Part shown: positions 15,369 to 23,726 of the stretch, piece after piece
How the letters are laid out: each line of letters starts with the position of its first letter
Numbering within the stretch: position 1 is the stretch's first letter
From: an uncultured Acidobacteriota bacterium
Lineage (GTDB): Bacteria > Acidobacteriota > Terriglobia > Terriglobales > Acidobacteriaceae
Direction of reading: 5' to 3'
NCBI GenBank assembly: GCA_903873705.1
Contig: CAIQPK010000041.1
Span: forward strand, 1-64,000
Length of the DNA stretch: 64,000 nucleotides
The notes under the pieces: generated by a model
The model's database searches: none
What the model saw: only the letters and a program-made list of their open reading frames with translations
What the model was told of the DNA's origin: nothing
Program-made: the position numbers and the translations under genes

Positions 15369-16502
15369 TTAGTTCGCGCTGCGCTCTGACTGCGCTCCCT
15401 TTGCTTGAAACGCGAGCTGTGCGACCTTGACTCCCGCCGTAGTCATCTCATCCGTTACCACATCGCCGTAAATGTTCATCGTCGTTCGGATGTCCGCGTG
15501 ACGCATCAACTTCTGCTGCACTGCTACCGCTGTGCCCACAGCATCAAGCCATGAGCGGTAGGTGTGGCGAAAGGTGTGTGTCCCGAGGTGGCCGAGGTTG
15601 GCGGCCTTTGCGGCGCGTTGAAGTTCGCTGCAAACGCCGGTGTAGGAATAGGGAAGCCGGCCGAGCTTTAGCGGACTAGCGAAAACCCAATCCGTCCCGT
15701 CCCCAAACTTCGCGTCCCGCTTCCAGGTCTTGAGGCGCTCCAGCATCTCCGAGGTGAGCACGAGGACCCTAGCCGAGCCCTCCGTCTTCACATCGGCGAC
15801 CCGCTGATTGACGATGCCGCGTTGGACGTTCAACCGCGACCCCAACCAATCGACGTCGTCCCATTGCAACGCGAGAGCTTCACTGATGCGCAGCCCGAGC
15901 GATACCGAAAGAAGTGCGAGCGTAGACACGGGCTCGCGCAACTCTTGCAGTAGCGCCTGGAACTGCTCAACCGTTAGGCTTCGCGGTTTCCGTACCCGCT
16001 TAGTCGCTCCCACATTTCGTACGAGAGACATCGGGTTTCGTGCGACTTCGAGTAAGCCCGCCCACATCGCAAAATCTACAAGGCCGTGCATGAGTGATCG
16101 CACATGCGTTTTGGACTTTGGCGATAAGGGCAGCTCTCGGAGCCACAACTCGACGGGGCGCGGTTGGACATCCTGAATCAGGGTGTCGCCCCACTTCGGG
16201 CCGATGTGATTGTCCAAGAAAGAACGATAGACCCGCGCCGTTGTGTGGCGTGTGGGCATCCGCTCCGCTTGGTAACGCGCAATCACAGTCGTCACCGTGT
16301 CCCCTATCTTGGCTTCCGGTTGTTGCGGTTGAAGGCCGTCTACTGCTTTCCATGCGGCGGCCTTGGTGGGAAATTCTTGTTTCGTTCCGATTCGCTTCGA
16401 CCGGCGAATCGCCCCGTCGTACCAGAGATAATTCCAGGTCCGTCGCCGTTTGTCGTAGCGCACCGAGCCCGTTGTGTGACGATGTTGTCGCTGTGCCTTC
16501 AT
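15369..16502 (-). CDS. Tyrosine-type site-specific integrase (phage family)
   Basis: A 377-residue integrase. The N-terminal AP2-like arm-binding region (about residues 10-60) is followed by a SAM-like core-binding domain (70-170) and the catalytic domain (185-360). The catalytic residues are present: Arg in SLGLRISEAL, His-x-x-Arg in HTFRH, the second His in RHADIRT, and the nucleophile Tyr in NIYGD. It ends 13 bases from the tRNA-Asn CCA end. Its ATG overlaps the excisionase stop (ATGA), so the two are coupled. It would insert the island into tRNA-Asn. Confidence 0.92.
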   Translation of the reverse strand: MKAQRQHRHTTGSVRYDKRRRTWNYLWYDGAIRRSKRIGTKQEFPTKAAAWKAVDGLQPQQPEAKIGDTVTTVIARYQAERMPTRHTTARVYRSFLDNHIGPKWGDTLIQDVQPRPVELWLRELPLSPKSKTHVRSLMHGLVDFAMWAGLLEVARNPMSLVRNVGATKRVRKPRSLTVEQFQALLQELREPVSTLALLSVSLGLRISEALALQWDDVDWLGSRLNVQRGIVNQRVADVKTEGSARVLVLTSEMLERLKTWKRDAKFGDGTDWVFASPLKLGRLPYSYTGVCSELQRAAKAANLGHLGTHTFRHTYRSWLDAVGTAVAVQQKLMRHADIRTTMNIYGDVVTDEMTTAGVKVAQLAFQAKGAQSERSAN

Positions 16503-16699
16503 TGCTGCCTCCCGTCAGCAAGTCCAGCGGATGACGGGCAAAGGATAGCATCCAGCTCTGTGCGTAAGAAGCGCCACACATGCCTTTTCACGCCCGAGAG
16601 TCTGTGCGCGGGTACGCGGCCCGTGCGCGCCCATTGGAGCAACGTGCGCGGCTTCACCTTTAGATAAGCGGCCGCCTCCGAACAATTGAGCCATTCCAT
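16499..16699 (-). CDS. Excisionase-like helix-turn-helix protein
   Basis: A 66-residue DNA-binding protein with the HTH_17/MerR-type pattern: LNCSEAAAYLKVKPRTLLQWARTGRVPAHRL followed by a WRF turn. Small proteins of this kind act as excisionases or control integrases. It overlaps the integrase gene by 4 bases (ATGA) and lies directly upstream of it, which supports a role in excision. Confidence 0.8.
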   Translation of the reverse strand: MEWLNCSEAAAYLKVKPRTLLQWARTGRVPAHRLSGVKRHVWRFLRTELDAILCPSSAGLADGRQQ

Positions 16700-16986
16700 T
16701 TGTGTCCCCCGTCTCGTTAGGCGACTCCCCTCGCCGATGCAAAACCCACGCTGCTACCCCACCCGCACTTTTCACAGACGCCGTGTGGGGCATTTGTGCG
16801 CCACGGCGGGCCATCCTAGAGCCTCTTTTCGGTGTCTAGCCCGTCCGACAGTCGTCAATGTAAAGGACGCTTGACACAAATCGGGATTTATTTCAATGTG
16901 TGTAAATAAAAGAGTGGCGGAGGGCTTTTAGGGGTTTTTTTTCAACATTTTACCCCGCCCCCGCCCACCATTGCACCCATTGTGAC
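16700..16986. other. Island intergenic region, likely promoter for xis-int
   Basis: There is no convincing gene in these 287 bases. The part from 16855 to 16960 is markedly A+T-rich with a run of eight T, unlike its surroundings. I expect the minus-strand promoter of the excisionase-integrase pair here but cannot place its boxes. Confidence 0.5.
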
Positions 16987-17403
16987 TTACTGTGCGGCGG
17001 CCCGTGCGCGCATCTCGGCCTGGATGATCTCGCGTCGCTTCGTCGTCACCCACTGCGTACCGCGTACGAAGCGGAGGGCTTTGAGCGCCGCGACGAGCTG
17101 ACTAACCGGCATCTCGCGGTTCTCCCGAATGAACTGCACGGCGCGGGCTTCCCGTGTCGCGAGCGGAACGTCGGCCGGGTCCGGCTTGGGTGGCTTGGCG
17201 GCCGGCTTCGCTTGCCGTCGCAGGAAGGCCCGAGCGCCAACACCGGGCCACGGCACCACGGCGTTGAGGTAATAGCCCCCGGCGAACGGTCCATTCCAAA
17301 GGCGGGCCGCCTCGTCGGTTGTCGCCCCGGCTGGTATGTCAACGACGAGCACCAAAGGCTCGTTGTCGGTCGCGATGGTTGGCGCGGTTGGTGTATGTTC
17401 CAT
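16987..17403 (-). CDS. Unknown island protein with C-terminal helix-turn-helix-like module
   Basis: A 138-residue protein of unrecognised family. GAAAGGG precedes the ATG. A proline- and lysine-rich linker (about residues 63-78) separates an N-terminal domain from a C-terminal module at about 85-125. That module aligns without gaps to the C-terminus of the next gene (17558-17986): Arg-Ala-Val, Asn, Leu-Val, Leu-Lys-Ala, Arg, Trp-Val and Arg are at the same spacing. The module resembles short transposase- or ParB-type helix-turn-helix domains, so DNA binding is plausible but unproven. Confidence 0.65.
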   Translation of the reverse strand: MEHTPTAPTIATDNEPLVLVVDIPAGATTDEAARLWNGPFAGGYYLNAVVPWPGVGARAFLRRQAKPAAKPPKPDPADVPLATREARAVQFIRENREMPVSQLVAALKALRFVRGTQWVTTKRREIIQAEMRARAAAQ

Positions 17404-17557
17404 TTCTTACCCTTTCTTTTATTTGGGCCAATCCCGTTCCCTGTAACCCGCGCACCACCAACCACCGCCAAGGGGGTTTGTGGGGTGCGGGGTACGGGGG
17501 ATGGGGGAGTGGGTGGTGGCGTATGGCTCAATGTCTCTTATATGAGCCGTCAAGTTG

Positions 17558-17986
17558 TCACTCCATCGGGTCGCAGCGGTGTTGGCGCACCCATTCCCGG
17601 CTCCGCTGGATGCGGTGTGCTTTCAGCGTGTGGACGAGCGCCCGTGTCGATACGGTGGGGTTGTCGTGCATGATCGCAACGGCGCGGCGGTAGTTGCCGT
17701 CCTGGTCCGCTTTAGCGCCTCCGGTGTACTTGGCGTCACGCTTTCGGAACATCCACCGATGGCGCTTTATCCAACTGAGGCTCCGCACCGAGCCGCCGCC
17801 GATAGCGCGTAGAAACGCATCAATCTTCTCCGACGAGAGATGTGGGTTAGCCGCCAGGATGACCCAAGGGTAACCGGCCAAGCCCATCACGTCGGTCGCG
17901 TCCGCGATGAGGTTTACTTCCGTGCGGACTATGTAGCCTTGCCCGTTCTCTCGGGTCATCGTCATCGTGGGTTTGGCTTCGCTCAT
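17558..17986 (-). CDS. Unknown island protein with two helix-turn-helix-like repeats
   Basis: A 142-residue protein, with GGAG 6 bases before the ATG. The region at about residues 47-78 (NPHLS...AFLRA...RSLSWIKRHR) and the region at about 109-137 (NPTVS...HTLKA...RSREWVRQHR) follow the same pattern, so a helix-turn-helix-like unit is duplicated inside the protein. A third copy is in the neighbour at 16987-17403. No known family is recognised; DNA binding is inferred from the pattern and the basic recognition-helix-like segments. Confidence 0.65.
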   Translation of the reverse strand: MSEAKPTMTMTRENGQGYIVRTEVNLIADATDVMGLAGYPWVILAANPHLSSEKIDAFLRAIGGGSVRSLSWIKRHRWMFRKRDAKYTGGAKADQDGNYRRAVAIMHDNPTVSTRALVHTLKAHRIQRSREWVRQHRCDPME

Positions 17987-18058
17987 GGTTCTCCAGGATT
18001 GCTGTAAAAACCCTTCATATATGCACTTTTCAGGGCTAACCGGCTCGCATGAAACGAG

Positions 18059-20476
18059 TTAGCGGTTTAGTTTTCTGAGGGCCGTCTCGAAGTGCTTTTG
18101 CAGTTTGTCGCCATGCTTCGTGAGCACCTTGTCCATGCCGTCGCCGTCCAGGGCGGAGGCTTCGAGGTGTACGCGCGCGTGCAAATGGTAGTGATTGCCG
18201 CCGCCCATACTCCCGGAGCGCGCCATACTGCGGAGCCCGTCCATAACTCCGCCGGGGACGACGCCCTCGCCCGGCTCCAACAAGGCCGGGACGCGGTCGC
18301 CTCGGCCTATACCGGGGACGCTGTCCGTACCGTCTTGGAACGCCATCACCGAGGCGAACGCCGCCGCGCCCAACAGCGGCCCCATGATGATGTTTGCGGG
18401 GAAAGGGAAGTGCATACCGGCGAGGTAGGCTTTACGGGCGGCCGCTGCGGCATCGGATTCTTTGGTGAAGTCGTTGGCGAGTACCGATTTGATGGCGTTC
18501 TCCATCATCCCGGAGACGATTTGACTCCCGATGCTGTCCATCGTTGCGGCGAACGATTGATGCCCCATGAGCGACTGAGTCAACCCGGCCGCTATGGTGT
18601 TGTTGAAGTTTTGATCGGCGGCGAGGATGCGAGAATTGCGCTCCATCGTGGCTTTGTCTTTGATCGCGGTGATTTCGTTTTCGTGCTCCTGGACGAGCTG
18701 GCGTTGTTTTGCCTGGAGCGCGCGGAGCTTGTTCTCGTAGTCTTTGCCGCCTTTGTCGAGGGCTGCGATTTGATGGGACAGCGCCGTCAACTTCAAGGCG
18801 TACTCGGCGTTCGCGGCGGCCGTTTCTTCTTTTTGCCGCATCTGTACCGACACCCGGCGGCCGCTGTCGATAAGGGCTTGGTGCTCCCGCTGCGCCGCGA
18901 GTGAAAGCTCGCCCATGCGCTGCTCGTCGTCGGCCATCAAGCGCCCGGCTTCGGCGGCTTGCTTTGCGTCTTCGGCGGCGGCTTCGCGGGCCGTCTGTGT
19001 CCGCTGCGTCAACAGCTCCCGGAAGTGCGCAGTCGCCTGGAGGTTGAGGGCTTCCTCGGCCTTGATGGCGGCATTGATCGCCGCAAGCCGCTCGGAAGAC
19101 CCTTGGTCCGTGGCGTCGATTTTCTCCCGCTCGGCTTGCTCCAGGTTGGCGAGGTCCAGGTGGTATTGCTCCATCTGCGCTTTGCCTTGCAGGATGGCGA
19201 CGGCCGATTGATGCTGCGCCGTCAATTCGACCGCTTTGTCCTGGAGGCTCTTTAGTTGGTTGTTGTAGTCCTTGCCGCCTTTATCGAGCGCCTGGACGAG
19301 CGCCCCGTTGGTTTGCAGTTGGAGGCGGTACTCTTTGTCGGCGAGGTTAGTATCGGCGGCGAGGCGCTCGGCAATGGTGGAGTTGCGCAACGTCGCCATG
19401 ACGGCGGCTTGCTCCCGCTCGGCGGCGAGGCCGGCTTCGCCCATCTTGAGTTGGTGCTCTGCGGCTTGCTTCGCCGCCTCGGCCGCCTTGGCCGCAAGTT
19501 CGTTGCCGACGGTCTTCGTCGCATTGCCACCCTCTAGTTTTTTCAACTCGGCGACACGCTGCTCAATCTGGACTTGCTCATTGAGGGCCGCCACTAGCGT
19601 TTGCTGCGCCTTGACTTCGTTCTCGGTGATGCCGACGCCCGACGCGCGTAGAGCTTGCTCGGCCTTCGCGTGTTCCATATACGCGGACACATCGTTAGTC
19701 CCGACTTGTGTATGCCCCGGTGTCGTCTTTAGTTGGTTCTGGAGGGCGAGGACCTTTTCCGCCGATTCGCGCGTCCCGCGTAGCAAGTCCGAAGCCTCTT
19801 TGTCTTTCCCGTGGACGAGGAGGTCTTCGTACTTCGCTTGGAAATCTTCGAGAGCGTGTTTCGCCCCGGCGGCTCCGATGCCTTGCTTGTACCAATGGCT
19901 CTGCAAGTCGCCGAAGACGACATCGGCGGCCTTGGCGACGATGCCGAACGAATGGACCAATTCGTCCATGCTTTGTTTGTCGATAAGTTCGAGTTGCTTC
20001 CCCAACGCGCCGAGGTGGTCATTGCGCAGCTCATCGGCCCGTATGCCCGCCTGGATGAGTTTTTGGTCTAGGGCATTGAAGGCAGTTTGCGCGGCCGTGC
20101 TGAAACGGAGTTGGTCCTCGGTTAGCTTGATGCCGGCTTCTTTCAGCTTTTCAAAATGCTCAATCAAGAGCACGGCCGCAAGCCCGATAGCGGCGAACGG
20201 AAACGCCGCCTCCAACGCAGCGCCCAACGGGCCGATGTGTACCAAGAGCGCCGTGATCGCACGGGGCATTGTGTCGCCGAAGGCTTCGGATACGGCCATA
20301 ATTGCGTGACGGCTCGCGAACATATTTGTTGAGACGTGACCGCCCATTTCAGACGCGCCGCTCTTGATGTCGGTAAAAGCGCCACGGGCAGACTTCGCCG
20401 CCTCGGCCATGCCGCTTTGAAACGTCGCCGTCTTCGTCTGCAAGTCAACGGATAAAACCCATACCGGCTGCGCCAC
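18059..20476 (-). CDS. Phage tail tape-measure protein
   Basis: About 805 residues from GTG 20476, chosen because GAGGCG lies 5 bases upstream and the N-terminus then reads like other tape-measure proteins (VLSVDLQTKTATFQSGM). Hydrophobic segments near residues 70-105 and long alanine-, glutamine- and lysine-rich coiled coil (about 110-620) follow. The C-terminus has the typical tape-measure ending: FQDGTDSVPGIGRGDRVPALL, then EPGEGVVP. About 110 residues are duplicated in tandem with a period of 176 residues (roughly 330-437 and 506-613). It normally sets tail length, yet no other tail gene is visible in the island. Confidence 0.8.
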   Translation of the reverse strand: MAQPVWVLSVDLQTKTATFQSGMAEAAKSARGAFTDIKSGASEMGGHVSTNMFASRHAIMAVSEAFGDTMPRAITALLVHIGPLGAALEAAFPFAAIGLAAVLLIEHFEKLKEAGIKLTEDQLRFSTAAQTAFNALDQKLIQAGIRADELRNDHLGALGKQLELIDKQSMDELVHSFGIVAKAADVVFGDLQSHWYKQGIGAAGAKHALEDFQAKYEDLLVHGKDKEASDLLRGTRESAEKVLALQNQLKTTPGHTQVGTNDVSAYMEHAKAEQALRASGVGITENEVKAQQTLVAALNEQVQIEQRVAELKKLEGGNATKTVGNELAAKAAEAAKQAAEHQLKMGEAGLAAEREQAAVMATLRNSTIAERLAADTNLADKEYRLQLQTNGALVQALDKGGKDYNNQLKSLQDKAVELTAQHQSAVAILQGKAQMEQYHLDLANLEQAEREKIDATDQGSSERLAAINAAIKAEEALNLQATAHFRELLTQRTQTAREAAAEDAKQAAEAGRLMADDEQRMGELSLAAQREHQALIDSGRRVSVQMRQKEETAAANAEYALKLTALSHQIAALDKGGKDYENKLRALQAKQRQLVQEHENEITAIKDKATMERNSRILAADQNFNNTIAAGLTQSLMGHQSFAATMDSIGSQIVSGMMENAIKSVLANDFTKESDAAAAARKAYLAGMHFPFPANIIMGPLLGAAAFASVMAFQDGTDSVPGIGRGDRVPALLEPGEGVVPGGVMDGLRSMARSGSMGGGNHYHLHARVHLEASALDGDGMDKVLTKHGDKLQKHFETALRKLNR

Positions 20477-20559
20477 AATTCGCCTCGATTCTTTGAAAAA
20501 CAACCCGGCCTCAACGCTCCCCAACATCGGGACCGGGTTTTTGAAAAAGGAGTCAGCTC

Positions 20560-20609
20560 CCGTGCATGGCTGAAATAGGCGCGCCAACGCCTTGCGGGAC
20601 CATGCACGG
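20560..20609. repeat. Inverted repeat between capsid and tape-measure genes
   Basis: Perfect 10-bp arms CCGTGCATGG (20560-20569) and CCATGCACGG (20600-20609) are separated by 30 bases. They lie downstream of the capsid stop codon on the transcribed minus strand. They could be a terminator or attenuator, or a protein-binding site. Confidence 0.6.
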
Positions 20610-20646
20610 CCCGGCTGACACGGGATGACTCTCCCCGCAGAGGTTT

Positions 20647-21891
20647 TTAGCTATGGAGGGTGATCGCCTGGATTGCCTCCGAGCGACGGACGCGTCCGTC
20701 GGTTCGGCGGTAAGCCAAAAGAATGACTTGCCCCTGGGTTGCGAGTGGTTGGTCGAGCACCTTGATGTTGATGCCCGCGCCGCCACGGTCGCCGATGCAA
20801 TACCCTTGGCGAAAATCACCGAACAACACGGGCGTAGCGGATGCGGCTACGGCGGGCATGGCGGTGCTGTACGTCACAGGCATGCCGTGCAAGTAGTCCC
20901 TTCCGCCCGAGCGCGTAAACACGGGCTCAAAGAGGTTGGCTTGCTTCTGTGCCTTCCGCAGCAGTATGCCGGTGGAACGCTGCATTAGGAAGGACGCGTT
21001 TTCGTGGTAAGCGCCTTTCAAGACTCCTTGCACGTCGAAGGTGGCGTCGAGCAATTCGCTCGCGTAGCCGTCCGTCGTGCCGCTACCGACGCCCGTGACG
21101 CCAACGCCTGTGTTGCCGATGAGCCCTTGCGGTTGCCCCGTGCCCGTGCCGTTGACGTACCAATTCTCTTCAAAGAGAGACTGCGCCAACAGCATGTCCG
21201 AAACCAAAAATTGCTGAAAAGATGGGACATCTTGACAGATTTCCCAGCTCGCGGTGTGTGTCAATCCCGCCATAAACGCGGACAGCGTGAACTGATCGAG
21301 GGTGGGGTCCGACTCGGTGAAGGTATTGGTTGAGCCACCGGACTCCGCCTTCGCCGCCGCCGTGCTGATGGAAGTGGCTCGGGGAATTTTCATATCCGAT
21401 GCGGTTGGGATGACACTGGCGATTGTGCGGACGCCCATATCAGCCGGCGCGAGCGGGACAATCTGCCCATCAACAACGACGGGCACGGCATAGCCGCCGG
21501 CCGAGCCGCTGCCTTCATAGAGGGCCGCGCTTGCCGCGTTCTGACCATTCGAGCGGACATAGTCGTGGAAGGCGTTTGCGTAGTCCTCGGTGAATAACGT
21601 GCGCGCCGGCTGACGAACAAATGACCGGCCGCCTTCGTGACTCGCGAGTAGCGCCGACCCATCGGCATCAAATGGGCCGCGCGCCGTGAATTGCGAAAGC
21701 GTGGTGTTCCCCTTTTCGAGGGCCACAATTTCGGTTTTGAGGGATGCCGCAGCCTTCAACGCCATTGAGACGTCGGCTTCTTCGGCCGCCGTCATCGGTC
21801 GCCCGGCGCGCTCCGCCGCCGAAAGCGTCGCGTCCGCTTTGTCGAGGGCGTATTTATGCTCACGTTTCTTTTCGAACAATTTCATGCTCAT
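20647..21891 (-). CDS. HK97-family phage major capsid protein
   Basis: 414 residues. Residues about 1-65 form a charged, alanine-rich coiled coil like the scaffolding (delta) domain of HK97-type capsid proteins. The remainder matches the capsid core: GSGSAGGYAVPV (N-arm entry), IPTASDMKIPRAT, an EICQDVPSFQQFLVSDML spine-helix region, ENWYVNGTGTGQPQGL (hallmark), and the C-terminal LFGDFRQGYCIGDRGG. ATG 21891 has GGAG 6 bases upstream. No separate prohead protease or portal gene lies beside it, which is unusual for a complete phage. Confidence 0.85.
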   Translation of the reverse strand: MSMKLFEKKREHKYALDKADATLSAAERAGRPMTAAEEADVSMALKAAASLKTEIVALEKGNTTLSQFTARGPFDADGSALLASHEGGRSFVRQPARTLFTEDYANAFHDYVRSNGQNAASAALYEGSGSAGGYAVPVVVDGQIVPLAPADMGVRTIASVIPTASDMKIPRATSISTAAAKAESGGSTNTFTESDPTLDQFTLSAFMAGLTHTASWEICQDVPSFQQFLVSDMLLAQSLFEENWYVNGTGTGQPQGLIGNTGVGVTGVGSGTTDGYASELLDATFDVQGVLKGAYHENASFLMQRSTGILLRKAQKQANLFEPVFTRSGGRDYLHGMPVTYSTAMPAVAASATPVLFGDFRQGYCIGDRGGAGINIKVLDQPLATQGQVILLAYRRTDGRVRRSEAIQAITLHS

Positions 21892-22092
21892 GTGAATCTC
21901 CAATTTTGATTTTGCCGATGACTGCGCATCCGGGCGCGCGACCCGGTCCGCAGCTATTCGGTTTTGCGTCGCCTACTCCCCAGCGGCGATGCGTCGCGTC
22001 TTCGTCCGCGTAGTAGCGGCAGCTATCGCGAGCGACCTAGCCCTTTCTAGCTAGGCAACCATGCAACATCGGTGGCGATGTTCTGCCGAAAC

Positions 22093-22398
22093 TTATGCGT
22101 CGCATCGAGAGCGACCGAGGCCCGCCCGTGCCGTGACGTGGCGAACATAGGCACTCGACAGTGTCGAAATCGTCGCGTCATCGAGGGGCTCGTCCAGGGC
22201 TGTGCGTGGGGCACCGTTCACCATTCCCACTGTGCCGACGTATTGGAAGCCGCGTCTCGTCAATGTCCGGGCGGTGTCGGCGACGGCGAGCTGTGCGGGG
22301 TCCAGCAACTCAAACTCTGACGTTTGCAGATTGCCGAGGATGCACACAATGAAGTCCCCGTCGTGTGCGAGTTGCTCGTGCTTGTTGAGTGAACGCAT
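22093..22398 (-). CDS. Unknown small island protein
   Basis: A 101-residue protein from ATG 22398, preceded by AAAGGGG. Predicted mixed alpha/beta, no membrane segment and no recognised motif. It lies upstream of the capsid gene on the same strand, where head-maturation or head-tail connector genes often occur, but nothing in its sequence supports that role. The longer frame to 22551 would overlap the next gene. Confidence 0.5.
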   Translation of the reverse strand: MRSLNKHEQLAHDGDFIVCILGNLQTSEFELLDPAQLAVADTARTLTRRGFQYVGTVGMVNGAPRTALDEPLDDATISTLSSAYVRHVTARAGLGRSRCDA

Positions 22399-22498
22399 GT
22401 AGCCCCTTTCGCAGACGAATGTACGCGTGATCGTGTTTCGGTTTTGTTGCGGCGTCGGTGAGGGGCTGCCCACGGACGCCAACTCGTTTCGGGCGAGC

Positions 22499-22996
22499 CT
22501 AGCCTTCCATATCCAGGCGAACCGGCAAGAGCAGTTCGGAGAGCCAAGCATCCGTCTGCTTAGTCACAAGAAAGGCTCGCGCACCCATAACGATGCGCCC
22601 GTCCTCGTCCCGCGCCTCAGTGTCGGCTATTCCGAAGATCAAACCGATGGCGATGTTTCCTGTCAGCATCTCCAGGATTTCCCTCGTCCGGTCTTTGTCT
22701 TCCGGTACGTAAGGGAGAGTGAAGCCCAAAACGGTGAGGTCCGGTGTCACGTATGCCACACACACGGCGTAAGTGCTCGGCTCCGGTGCGAAGCCTTCGG
22801 TCTTCAACCGCAACTCCAATTCGCGATGAAGTGTCCGGGCGGCCGTCACGGCGGCGGACGGCGTCTTCAACTCACTTGCGGGCGGTCTTCCGTTGACGAG
22901 CGCGCGCTGGATTCTCTGCGCCGCCGTCATCTCTTCTTTAGCGCGCTTCATACCCGCCAACCGCTTTGCTTTACCCTCTTCGACCGTAAGCGCCAT
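22499..22996 (-). CDS. Unknown island protein
   Basis: 165 residues from ATG 22996, with AAAGGCGGG just upstream. The N-terminus is highly charged and helical (EEGKAKRLAGMKRAKEEMTAAQRIQRAL); the C-terminal half looks like alpha/beta. TTG 23038 and a GTG between are alternative starts. I do not recognise the family. As the first minus-strand gene of the island's late-looking operon it may be an early or regulatory gene. Confidence 0.55.
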   Translation of the reverse strand: MALTVEEGKAKRLAGMKRAKEEMTAAQRIQRALVNGRPPASELKTPSAAVTAARTLHRELELRLKTEGFAPEPSTYAVCVAYVTPDLTVLGFTLPYVPEDKDRTREILEMLTGNIAIGLIFGIADTEARDEDGRIVMGARAFLVTKQTDAWLSELLLPVRLDMEG

Positions 22997-23104
22997 CGCC
23001 GTCCCGCCTTTCACAAAACCAATATCGCAGTCTTTCAAAGAACTGTCAATAAGTATTACGAACTATTGCTATTGTTCTGAGGTGCGAACGAAATCCGTCT
23101 AAGA

Positions 23105-23143
23105 GTGACGTGCAAAAGTGCCGCGCAAAAGTGACGTATAATA
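23105..23143. promoter_or_regulatory. Three 13-bp direct repeats (iteron-like) in the divergent control region
   Basis: Units at 23105-23117 (GTGACGTGCAAAA), 23118-23130 (GTGCCGCGCAAAA) and 23131-23143 (GTGACGTATAATA) are head to tail. They lie between the start of the minus-strand operon (22996) and the plus-strand genes (23226 onward). The third unit contains TATAAT. Confidence 0.7.
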
Positions 23144-23164
23144 ATGATTCTAAATGGTTTAGAT

Positions 23165-23193
23165 TTGACACACGGCGATGCGGCGTGCATCAT
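23165..23193 (+). promoter_or_regulatory. Candidate promoter for 23226-23652 genes
   Basis: TTGACA (23165-23170), a 17-base spacer and CATCAT (23188-23193) lie 33 bases before the first ATG. The -10 box is weak (4 of 6). Confidence 0.5.
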
Positions 23194-23225
23194 GGTTGAA
23201 CTTATCCACAAAGGAAGCCCCACCC

Positions 23226-23453
23226 ATGAAAGTTCTCAGCATCATTCCGAGCACCACTGTCCTCGCGCACGACACCGAGAGCCTCGCCTACGCTTGGCAA
23301 CAGTTCGGCGCGCCTTTCCCCATCTCCCCGGTCGCCCGATTCGTGATCGACTTCACCTTAACCCCGGCCGAGCGCCGGCGGCTCCCCAAGGCTCTTCGCG
23401 AGCTGCTAGTCGAAGAAGCGGGGGAAGTGGAGGTCGCCGATGGCACCAGATAA
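23226..23453 (+). CDS. Unknown small island protein, control module
   Basis: A 75-residue protein from ATG 23226, with AAGGAAG upstream. It ends with an acidic stretch (LLVEEAGEVEVAD) and overlaps the following helix-turn-helix gene by 14 bases, so the two are translationally linked. No known domain is recognised. The arrangement (small protein plus small DNA-binding protein, divergent from the structural genes, beside iterated sites) suggests a switch or replication-control module. Confidence 0.5.
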   Translation: MKVLSIIPSTTVLAHDTESLAYAWQQFGAPFPISPVARFVIDFTLTPAERRRLPKALRELLVEEAGEVEVADGTR

Positions 23454-23652
23454 GCCGGCGCTCACAGTCGCCGAGGCCGCCGAGGCCGCCGATTTGACGG
23501 GCTTCGGCCGCGACACGATTTCGAGGATGTTCGAGCGCGAGCTCGGCGTCCTCGTCCTAGACCGGCCCGAGGCGATACACAAGCGCAGTTATCGTAGTAT
23601 TCGCATACTGCGGCCGGTTTACGAGCGTGTGTCGCGACGGCTTGCGGTGTAG
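23440..23652 (+). CDS. Small helix-turn-helix DNA-binding protein
   Basis: 70 residues. GGAGG lies 6 bases before the ATG, inside the previous gene. LTVAEAAEAADLTGFGRDTISRMF followed by HKRSYRSIRILRPVYERV has the shape of HTH_17/MerR-type excisionase or control proteins. It overlaps the preceding gene and is the likely ligand of the 13-bp repeats at 23105-23143. Confidence 0.65.
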   Translation: MAPDKPALTVAEAAEAADLTGFGRDTISRMFERELGVLVLDRPEAIHKRSYRSIRILRPVYERVSRRLAV

Positions 23653-23726
23653 TTTGGGTTTCATGCCGGGCTTGCGGCGTATAGTGTTTCAATCACTTAC
23701 ATTCCACCGCCCAAGAGAGTGCCGGC

